NCBI GenBank assembly: GCA_964019055.1
Contig: OZ025221.1
Location: 8,772,468-8,836,467 of the forward strand
DNA: 64,000 nt
Direction of reading: 5' to 3'
Origin: Anthopleura xanthogrammica
Taxonomy: Eukaryota > Cnidaria > Anthozoa > Actiniaria > Actiniidae
Under the pieces are notes generated by a model. It did not search any database. It was given only the letters and a program-made list of their open reading frames with translations, and was not told the origin of the DNA. Shown here in pieces: positions 56,901-64,000 of this stretch. How positions within the stretch are numbered: position 1 is the first letter of the stretch; each line of letters starts with the position of its first letter. A program made the translations under genes and the position numbers.

Positions 56901-59022
56901 TTCAATAGTGAACACCATTATTATTATTATTATTATACTAATAATTAAGGGAATTATGCATCTTAATAATATCCTACCTTCAGCCCATGGTCTTGGTAGA
57001 TTTTTCTGTGGCTGTTTCCAGAATGTTTTCTTGGGTCCACCTTTGACGGCATCAGCATAAGTACCTTCAGAGTTCTGTTGTTGGTTATTACTGTTATTGA
57101 ACTGCCTATTATCATTGTCGAATACTCTGTTGTTCTCTTGATCCTCCTTGTTCTGAGATCATGAAAAAACTACAGTTATGGGCACAGCAAAAAGACTGTT
57201 TTTGGCCTATTGTTATAGATATAGACCCCTTGCATGTGACGTCAAAGCAGCTCAATTTGGAGGACAAAACAAAATAATTTCAATTTCAAGTGGAACCTAT
57301 TGTTTTGTCCTCCAAATTGAGCTGCATTCCAAAGTCCTGCAAGGAGTCTATATTCATCTTCATGGTCAAAAGAATATTAAACCAAACTAAGACCATTGCT
57401 ATAAGGACTATAATTTAACATCTCCACTCTCTAAAAAGGAAAAATTGTTTATTTAGAAAATAAATAATAATAATAATAATAATAAATATCTTTATTGGGT
57501 CGCTAATAAAGTTTATACTTTTTTCCAATTAGGCCCATACATACCATTCTTGAGCGAAATGGAGGCTGGTCTCTTCTACCTTTATTCTGTTCTTGAAATC
57601 TAGTATTATATACATTTGGAGGGGGTTGATTACCACTATTACTATTTCGTCTTTCATTGGATGAATCTTTTTGATCATTAGTAGTTGGTTGAGACGGTGT
57701 AGATGATGATTCTGATGCTGTTGTCTCATTGGAGGTGGGTACTGCGCCTTGGTATTGTGGTCGTACATCTGGATAATGCATGGGAAAAGGCATACGAGCC
57801 TGAAAAAGAAATATTTAAGTAAGTCTTATACATGCAGTTCATCGTAAGGCTACTAGACCCCCTCCCCTGTAAATTGTTTTCAAATCAAACCCTGAAACAA
57901 ACTCGGGGCTGATCTAAGTCGGGGCATGGCTAACTCACAGAAACCTAAAATAACTCTGGGCTGATCTAAGTCAATGCATAACTAACTCACAGATTGTCAA
58001 GAGCCAAGCAAGAAGTACTTACCTGAGGCTGTGGAAATGGAAAAGCAGGAGGATAACTATAAGAAGGATAGGCAGGGACAGGAGTATAGGGGAATCCAGG
58101 ATATGCTGCATTACCATATGGTTGAAAGTACTGCCCATACCCAAGCATTGTTGTATTCATCACATTATTATTACTATTGTTTTGTGTGTTATTCTGCTGT
58201 TTCGTTGCAGACTTTTGAGGACTTCCTCCAGTGACTTTAGCAAGAGCTTGTCTGGCTTTTTCCCATTCTGGGTTTTCTGCTGGTTTGCTGGTTGTTGTGG
58301 AATCTGTTGGTTTCGTATTATCTGTAGCTGTTGAAGGAGCTGGTGAACTATACTGCTGTGACCTGGAAATTTAGAAAAAATGAAGTGATTGGTATACAGT
58401 AAATATGAAGACCCCTCGCAGCAAGTCAGAATACCAGTTTTAGTTTTCAATAATCCCAAATTTCGTTAGATATTACACATCATAAAGTTGAAAATGCCAA
58501 AAATAGAACAGAGACAAAAAAAAAAATGCAATATTGCAACAACAAAAATGAAACTTTCATTTTACATGTACTGAGAAATTTTACCTACTAATTCTAGTAG
58601 AGGAACATCAGAAATTTATAACAGAAATATAACACTTTTAAGGAAGGGATTTTAAGATAATTATATTGTTGGAGTATACTAAGATTAAATAAAATGTTAG
58701 CTTATTGAAATATTTTATGAAACATTAACTCTCCCCTCCCAATAAAAAATCATTTGAAAATAAGCTTATATGTAGAGCTAAGAACGAATTGATTTATCAA
58801 TATATAAATTATATATCTTCAAAGAAAAACCAGAAATGCCGTTATACATCAAGGATCTTTTAAAGCATAGAAAAGAAATTATGAAGTAATTTTCATCTTC
58901 ATGGTCAGATTCCTCCTTGTCTCTCAACAAAATACGCTTTTCTTAAGACCTAAATCATTTATCTAAGCAACCTACCACGCTGCAGCGGCAGTTGCATCAC
59001 TAGCCTTCCACCCCGTAATCAT
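50994..59022 (-). CDS. LENG8: LENG8-like protein with SAC3/GANP domain, 15 coding exons
   Basis: Exons: 58976-59022, 58023-58362, 57545-57799, 56978-57152, 56679-56877, 56378-56416, 56028-56171, 55316-55600, 54938-55073, 54395-54493, 53676-53813, 53458-53526, 53142-53271, 52449-52656, 50994-51150. They join in frame to 806 residues; human LENG8 has about 800. Diagnostic stretches shared with the human protein are [20 protein letters not shown]...[60 protein letters not shown] and, at the end, DCRVSLEVL. Residues 1-330 are Gln/Asn/Pro-rich, residues 420-490 are Arg/Ser-rich, and the SAC3/GANP-like helical domain spans about 541-806. The family relates to yeast Thp3, which acts with Csn12 in transcription and mRNA processing; a nuclear role is inferred. 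The donor of exon 13 has two candidates; the later one keeps frame. Confidence 0.93.
51225..51545. mobile_element. Inverted-repeat element in LENG8 intron 14
   Basis: ACCATTCTCAATGTTCTGCG at the left is the imperfect inverse of TTGCAGAATATTGAAAATCG at the right. A shorter relative is at 47903. Confidence 0.65.
52730..53070 (-). mobile_element. Reversed SINE copies, partly tandem
   Basis: GGGTTGATCTAAG or GGGCTGATCAAACT motifs occur three times. They are followed by GCAGATTGAATTGGAATT and GTTTTGTGAAGGGAGAAAAC, the inverse of the SINE body at 1354. It lies in the LENG8 intron between exons 13 and 14. A short further piece is at 53555-53625. Confidence 0.65.
53900..54092. mobile_element. Palindromic element, TTGTCGTAATGTTTTC family
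   Basis: CTAATTTGTCTTGTCGTAAT at the left is mirrored by ATTGCACCAAGACAAATAG at the right. It shares CATTCC, GAAGATACATG and TTTCATTCTC segments with 30411 and 41610. Confidence 0.75.
54090..54308. mobile_element. Palindromic MITE, GACCATTTCACGGTTGTC ends
   Basis: GACCATTTCACGGTTGTCTT is inverted as GACAACCGTGAAATGGTC. The inner arms with TTCTTTAGAATTTGACTA also pair. It directly abuts the preceding element. Confidence 0.85.
54657..54775. mobile_element. Palindromic element related to the 44.7 kb tandem unit
   Basis: GTCTGGAACTACACAACATA is mirrored by TATTTTCTGGTACTACACAA, and ACCCTCCCCACTTGCTTCTC resembles the inverted 80-bp unit at 44690. Confidence 0.65.
55163..55277. mobile_element. 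Inverted repeat, GGCTTGAAATAAC family, short copy
   Basis: GCGCTTGAAATAACAGCCAG and CCAGCTGTTATTTCAAGCCC form the ends. It lies just past LENG8 exon 8. Confidence 0.75.
55740..56000 (+). mobile_element. tRNA-derived SINE
   Basis: GATGGTGTAGCAGTGAATGT is A-box-like and ATTCAAGTCCTGTCTGG is a weak B box. The body has CTCTGGTTTTTCTTCCCTCA, as in the other copies. Confidence 0.7.
56230..56345. repeat. ATC-type microsatellite
   Basis: Imperfect ATC triplets in the LENG8 intron between exons 6 and 7. Confidence 0.85.
57219..57352. mobile_element. Palindromic MITE, TATAGACCCCTTG family
   Basis: The ends are ATATAGACCCCTTGCATGTG and TGCAAGGAGTCTATA. This is the best-preserved copy and lies in a LENG8 intron. 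A fragment, GAAGACCCCTCGCAGCAAGT, is at about 58410. Confidence 0.9.
57850..58015 (-). mobile_element. Reversed SINE fragments
   Basis: GGGCTGATCTAAGTCGGGGC and a second GGGCTGATCTAAGTCAATGC repeat the tail of the SINE family in inverse orientation, next to LENG8 exon 2. Confidence 0.6.
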
Positions 59023-59749
59023 TATTTCGCTGAAGAATATAGAAAAACCGTCAAAAAAGCGAAAAATATATCGAGTTTTGAGAAAGATTTCTTCACTCCA
59101 TTATTACGACAACAACTGGTATTCCAACCTGCAGGGAATCATGGGTAATATCCCAAGAGAGGGGTCAATATATTGACACACATTCCCAATCTATCAACCC
59201 CTAAAAAAACCTTCTGCGCAGGCGCATGTTCTTCTACCTCCGCCATCTTGGATTATTTTGTTCAACTGACTTGGTCCCTGTATTTCCAGGTAAGATTATC
59301 ATATTTTCCAATACTTACAAATACCAAATCTATTTTGGTACTCTTTATTGATAAATTATCTCTTTATTTCTGCAACCAGCAAGAGAATTTTCCCCTTAAT
59401 TACGAATATTTTTGCCAGCTCTAAGTTTTACCGGTTCAGGTACACAAAAAATACAGAAACGTGCTAAAGATCATGATTTATAACTTACCAACTTTTATCA
59501 CTGTTATTTGAACGAACGTGTAGGATAGGATTGTCTTTGATACTTGATTTCTCCAGTGCAAATTATATTCCTTGAGTGACATGCATCTGTCGTATCTCAG
59601 ATTATTATAAAAAATGTACATATGTACATGACAACATCAAGCTCTCTACGACCCTCCCCACCCCTAGGAAATTTCGATTCTCATTCCTTGAAATTCCATT
59701 CCCTTGGGAATAGATGCTAATTGAAATTTCCCTTTGATTGCAGTAAAGA
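59023..59749. promoter_or_regulatory. Bidirectional promoter region, LENG8 / COX6B, with COX6B 5'UTR intron
   Basis: A YY1-like CCGCCATCTTGG at 59240-59251 sits where a COX6B non-coding first exon would be. That exon ends at a clean donor (CCAG|GTAAGATT, about 59289) and would splice to the acceptor TTTGATTGCAG just before the ATG at 59750. No TATA box is seen. Confidence 0.65.
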
Positions 59750-60484
59750 ATGGCAGAAGAAATAAAGGTTGAGACAGCACCATTTGATGCACGGTTCCCC
59801 TACACCAACCAGACCAGGAATTGCTGGCAGAACTATGTGGACTTCCATAGATGCTCAAAGAAACTGGGAGAGGACAATGAAAAATGCCTTTACTTTAAGA
59901 AAGTCTTCACATCACTTTGTCCTAAAGCTTGGGTAAGAATCATACAACATAACCTTTAAACAGGGGCGGTAAGGGGGGGTCACAGCACGGTTCACTAAAA
60001 AATAAAAAAGGACGATCATGGCTCACGGAAAATACCAAACAATCAAATTCAAGAAAATTCACGATTCACAATGATTAAAATACGCTCATCACAGATCACG
60101 AAAATTAAAAAACCTTGTTCACGATTTCATGTGAAAACCCCTTACCGCCCCTGTTTAAAGTCAAACTAGAACTTCTTTTCTGCACCTATGCATCTATTTC
60201 CCTCTCTACACTGGGGCAGATCTAGGATTTTGAGTGTGTGTGTGTGGGGGGGGGGGGGGGTCACAAAATCAAGAAGATGCACCTTTTGCTATACTAGCAA
60301 AATAATTCCACACTAGAACACAGGGTCACATGCACCTAGCAACTACCCCATAAATCTACCACTGCCACACAAACACACAGAAGCAAAGTTCGTTTTTAAC
60401 TTTGAATAATGGTTGTTGTTCCTTTAGGTTGACAACTGGAATGATCAAATAGAAAGTGGCTCATTCCCTGGAAAAATTGATTAA
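59750..60484 (+). CDS. COX6B1: Cytochrome c oxidase subunit 6B
   Basis: Two coding exons, 59750-59932 and 60428-60484, encode 79 residues. The stretch TAPFDARFP, then [15 protein letters not shown], matches human COX6B1, and the end SFPGKID matches TFPGKI. The twin-cysteine fold is visible: CX9C at C25-C35 and CX10C at C46-C57, which makes two disulfides after Mia40-dependent import. The subunit caps complex IV on the intermembrane-space side. There is no presequence, as usual. A non-coding first exon probably lies near 59160-59289. AATAAA at about 60684 is the likely poly(A) signal. Confidence 0.95.
59955..60160. mobile_element. MITE-like element, TTTAAACAGGGGCGGTAAGG ends
   Basis: TTTAAACAGGGGCGGTAAGG is inverted as CCTTACCGCCCCTGTTTAAA. 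It begins within 25 bp of the COX6B exon donor and lies wholly in the intron. Confidence 0.85.
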
Positions 60485-61586
60485 TAATCTCATTCTTTAG
60501 GCTATTTACAGTATTCAGTTGATAAAGCTTTTCAGCATGTAAAGATGCATTGTATTTTAATTATTGTTGAGACAGTATCTAAAAAGGTCAAAACTTATTG
60601 TGTAAATGATTGTTGATGGTGTATAAGAAAAGAAAGAAGTGAGATTTAAACAACTTTCATGTTTTGTAAGGCCAGATTGATGCAATAAAATCATTCGAAA
60701 TTGTATGAATTGTAAGAATTACAACCTTAGATGATAGGAATGGGAAAATAGCGTTGTGAATGGGAGATTATATCATTCCTTGCCTTCACATTTATTTCAT
60801 CCATAGCTATATAAACTATTTTCTCTTGTAAGAGTACCTATCTTTGCTCCTCTCAATACTTTCTTTTAACACAAGATTATTGTTCCTCTTTATTTTGGTA
60901 ATGTTTCCCTTCACTAGTGTTTTACTGAGAAATATGCCACTCCTATTTTCATACGAACTACATCCAGGATTTCAGTGACATATTTTCCATATCCTCACAC
61001 ATGAAGATATAGATGATATCACATCCTATATTTTCTCACTCAGAACCAGTCAAAATGGCATTTGGGGGGGGGGGGGGGGTATTTCTATGTAATAACAAGA
61101 AAATTACATGTTGCTTTGAAGATATGAAGTTTATCTTGTCGTGTCGAAAAATATTTCCCCACTCAAAGATAAACTTGATATCTTCTTGCCACTGCATAAT
61201 ATCCTCTACATCTTCATCATAATAACCCACTTACGATTTTCCTTTTGAGGTATCACGCACAACGCAATTTAAGAGGAGGCTCCAGGGAAACAAAAGAATA
61301 TATTAGGATTACTCCATTGTTTCCCCGGAGCCTCATCTTGAATTGCTTTGTGCGTGATCACTCAACCAGAATGTCAAAAGTGGGCTATCATCATCAATAT
61401 TATTATCATCATCAATATTATTATCATCATCACCACCATCATTACCAATAATAAGAATGTCAATAATATTGGAAAAATACTTTAAATTTACTGAAATTTG
61501 AAATCACTAACATACCAATGTATTCCAAATTACATCTTCAAATAGAATTCAAATAGTACGAGTAATAATCATTAGATATATAATAT
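60485..61586. other. Intergenic region between COX6B and the ankyrin gene (convergent)
   Basis: It contains the COX6B 3'UTR and poly(A) signal, a poly-G run at about 61064, a hairpin MITE, an ATC microsatellite and AT-rich sequence. I see no gene in it. Confidence 0.65.
61222..61388. mobile_element. Hairpin MITE, second copy of the 42141 family
   Basis: AATAACCCACTTACGATTTT at the left, and CGTGATCACTCAACCAGAAT with AAAAGTGGGCTA at the right. The inner GGGAAACAAAAGAATATATT is the same as at 42141. (ATC)n follows at 61389-61447. Confidence 0.85.
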
Positions 61587-63134
61587 TTAATTAACTAGTG
61601 GACTCATTGTGTTCGTCCGTCTCAGAATGGGTCTCTCCATATTTGGTCGTGCAATCATCGACATTTTTCGATCACCCGGTTTTCTACCAAGCGCTTCAAA
61701 CATTCCTTTCCCTGGAAAATTCCCAGTCGGTGTTTTTCGCCGTCGATCAGTTTCCATTGCTCCTGCAACAATTGAAGTCCTCCGTCCATTTCTCATCCCT
61801 CCCACAACACTCATTCTTCTGCCTTGCCCTTCTGGAACCATTGACCTCCGAGAACTCGTTCTTGATAAAGGGAAATCATTAAAGCAATCGTCTTTGTCAA
61901 TAATACTTAGATTTTCGTACGAGTTTGATAAACTATTCTGCGCATTTGGGTCCGGCCACATACCGCTTGGTGGCAGGGTAGTTGGGTCGTACCCCCGGCG
62001 ATATGTGACCGAGTTTTGAACACCGTACAATTCTATAAGTCTCTGGAACTCCGACTTAGCATTCAGTCGTAGTCCTGAAGAAGCACTCCGTATTCGCGGC
62101 TTTGGAGTCCTTCTCTTAGCTGATTCAACCGAAGCAGAGCCATTTCTGTTGCTGACAACGCTATTTGACTCTGAACCCCTCTTCGCCTCGTTCTCATGCG
62201 AAGTCTTGATCAACTCGCCGTCTGTTTCTTTATTCGATTCTTGATGACTTGTAACCTGTCTTACAGATTCTGTCTCGGGCATTAGATCCTGTAGATTTGT
62301 ATCACGGAGGTTCTGCATCACACGTGGAACAGTCAGATTCTTATCTCCTTTCCTCTTTGATGAAGGTCTCTTTGGTACATCATGTCGAGGCTCTGGAGTC
62401 AAAGTAACCTCTTGTTTATCGCCTTGTAGCGGCTCTCCTTCAGAAACTTCTACTCTTGCGGCAGCTTCGTCAAGATTTTTACTACTCGATTTTTGCTCTT
62501 CTAATCTTGCCGCTAGTATTTGTTGTTTAGTTGTTATAAGTTCTACAAGATTATGTAGTTCGTTCTGAACGGCCCATTCACGAGCATTCATGTAATAAAA
62601 AGGGTCTCTAATAGTTAAACTCGCATCTCCTTCGACCATCAAAACCTCTGCAGTCCGATCTTGGCCGTGTATGGTCGCTTCCAACATGGCCGTCATGCCT
62701 TTGTTATTCTTCTTGTCCACATCTAGACCAAAACGTTTCATGGAATTGATAAGAATGCTCGCAATATCCGCACGTCCTGTGATAGCTGCGTGAATCAGTG
62801 CTGTATTTCCTTCGAGATCTCCGGCGTTCAAGTCCAGATCGATAATCGAGATCTTTAGGATTCTTTCTGCAATTTCTTGGAGTCCAAGATTAGTAGCCAA
62901 CATCAGAGCTGTTCTTCCGTTTTTATCAGCGATGTTGACCTTCGCGCCGTGGTCCAGAAGTAGACGAACTATCTTGTACCTTGTGTGGCGCATCTTATCA
63001 TCTAGAAGTATAGCCTTCATTAGTGGTGTTTGTCCATTTTGATCCGTTGCGTTGACATTCACTGAGTCTGTTTCCAGTAAGAACTTGACTTGGTATAAAC
63101 GACCACGGTTAACCGCATCTAGAAGCATATCCAA
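61587..63134 (-). CDS. Ankyrin-repeat protein with basic, Arg-Arg-x-Ser-rich tail
   Basis: Single-exon frame of 515 residues starting MDMLLDAVNRGRLYQVKFLL. Five ankyrin repeats span about residues 1-200, with the usual TPLMKA, TALMLA and TALIHAA helix starts. Repeat 2 has a short insertion (LDDKMRHTRYKIV) like that in the vertebrate ANKRD34 group, so an ANKRD34-like assignment is possible but not secure. Residues 200-240 look helical (ITTKQQILAARLEEQK); 240-420 is polar and probably disordered. The last 85 residues carry RRMSVV, RRTSIV, RKMSMI and SRRSMV, which fit basophilic (PKA-type) phosphorylation sites. Lack of introns in an intron-rich genome is notable. No signal peptide or membrane segment is seen. 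Confidence 0.85.
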   Translation of the reverse strand: MDMLLDAVNRGRLYQVKFLLETDSVNVNATDQNGQTPLMKAILLDDKMRHTRYKIVRLLLDHGAKVNIADKNGRTALMLATNLGLQEIAERILKISIIDLDLNAGDLEGNTALIHAAITGRADIASILINSMKRFGLDVDKKNNKGMTAMLEATIHGQDRTAEVLMVEGDASLTIRDPFYYMNAREWAVQNELHNLVELITTKQQILAARLEEQKSSSKNLDEAAARVEVSEGEPLQGDKQEVTLTPEPRHDVPKRPSSKRKGDKNLTVPRVMQNLRDTNLQDLMPETESVRQVTSHQESNKETDGELIKTSHENEAKRGSESNSVVSNRNGSASVESAKRRTPKPRIRSASSGLRLNAKSEFQRLIELYGVQNSVTYRRGYDPTTLPPSGMWPDPNAQNSLSNSYENLSIIDKDDCFNDFPLSRTSSRRSMVPEGQGRRMSVVGGMRNGRRTSIVAGAMETDRRRKTPTGNFPGKGMFEALGRKPGDRKMSMIARPNMERPILRRTNTMSPLVN

Positions 63135-64000
63135 ACCACTGACTGTAGTATTCTAAGTCTTCTAACTTTCTAAAGACTAAGTCTCAAGGTCCAAGTCACA
63201 GCACTTAAAAACACAGTACTTTTTTAACATGTGTCGAACGAAAACGTTCCTCAAAGTACATTTTAATGACCACTTAAGTGAATTGAATTCAGTCTATTCT
63301 ATCTCAGTGATATCTGATTGTTTTTTGATAGAGAATGATGAGTCTTAAAAGACTCTATCAGCCAATAAGCTACGAGAAAAACTGGTAAAGCCTTTTATAG
63401 CCTTTATTGGTATTGATTAGTTTTATTCCGTTTCCAAGGCAACTAATTAACAGAGTTTTGGTTGATAAAACTGACCAAGCTCCTAAAAGATACTGTTTCA
63501 ACCCAGGAGTTGTTTAGAGTGGTTTAAAGTAAAGATATCTTGAGAAAAACAAACTAAAATCTCGTCTCGAATTGTGTAAAAAGGTCAATATTTGTGAATG
63601 TCGTTGAAGTTGTCTGAATCAGCCATGCAGATCAGCTGGTGCGTTGGAACAAAGACAGTAAATCTAGTTAACACCGATAATTTATTGTTATTGAGGAACA
63701 ATTACGTCAATGTTGAGCTTATGATAATCTTGGTTTTGACTAGATTTCATGACGTAAAGCGTGATGCACTGAAAATACAATATTTCTCCTTGATCATACT
63801 CTTCATCAGAATCTTCTCCTGCTTCCTGCTTCTTCCGTATTCCTTCTCCTTCTTCTTCTCCTTCTCCTTCTTTTTCTTCTTCTTCTTCTCCTTCTCCTTC
63901 TTCTTCTTCTTCTTCTTCTTCTTCTTCTTCTTCTTCTTCTTCTTCTTCTGCTTCTTCTTCTTCTTCTTCTTCTTCTTCTTCTTTACATCCTCTTATTTCT
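63135..64000. other. Upstream region of the ankyrin gene
   Basis: It has no coding sequence that I can support. It is moderately AT-rich to about 63790, then a TTC microsatellite reaches the window edge. Confidence 0.6.
63800..63995. repeat. (TTC)n / (GAA)n microsatellite
   Basis: Mixed CTTCTC then nearly pure TTC triplets, about 195 bp, a pyrimidine-only strand. Confidence 0.92.

Noticed and set aside
61598..62019. Plus-strand open frames of 94 and 136 codons
   Set aside because: They are antisense to the ankyrin gene's coding tail and have no family resemblance.

Overview
This is a nuclear window from an intron-rich animal genome. Genes are split into many short exons with GT/AG borders, and introns and intergenic DNA are filled with tRNA-derived SINEs, palindromic MITE-like elements, GAT/ATC microsatellites and long tandem arrays. 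Intron size, protein content and repeat style suggest a marine invertebrate, most likely an anthozoan cnidarian (sea anemone or coral). That is inference; nothing in the window names the species.

Layout, left to right. 536-1096 (-): first coding exon of an acyl-CoA oxidase-like gene whose remainder lies off the left edge. 1981-11029 (-): a 15-exon FAM227-family (FWWh) gene. 12196-15530, 17478-21735 and 22824-26078 (all -): three tandem copies of an Asteroid/ASTE1-like XPG-fold nuclease gene, called A, B and C here. A and C are intact; B carries a frameshifting deletion. 26225-27247 (+): an intact single-exon KLHDC9 kelch gene, head to head with copy C across 146 bp. A broken 5' fragment of a second KLHDC9 copy lies upstream of copy B. 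28370-49415 (-): a complete KATNIP gene, for which I resolve 51 coding exons that join in frame to 1821 residues. 50994-59022 (-): LENG8 (SAC3/GANP domain), 15 coding exons, 806 residues. 59750-60484 (+): COX6B, head to head with LENG8. 61587-63134 (-): a single-exon ankyrin-repeat protein with a basic C-terminal tail.

The standout region is 12.0-26.3 kb. Each ASTE1 copy carries three short repeat seeds at equivalent places: a 15-bp motif just past the stop codon, a 40-bp-type motif in intron 2, and GATG/GAATG repeats in intron 1 beside exon 2. Copy B has expanded the first to about 1.4 kb and the second to about 1.55 kb. Copy C has expanded the third to about 0.86 kb of uninterrupted GATG. 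Introns 2 of A and C are both 72 bp, while that of B is 1591 bp. The locus is therefore a natural comparison of tandem-repeat birth in duplicated genes, with pre-expansion states kept next door.

The remaining genes are conserved housekeeping or ciliary genes: KATNIP and probably FAM227 in cilia, LENG8 in the nucleus, COX6B in mitochondria. I see no sign that they form one pathway. Exon borders were derived by hand from splice signals, reading phase and remembered human homologues, so single-base errors are possible.
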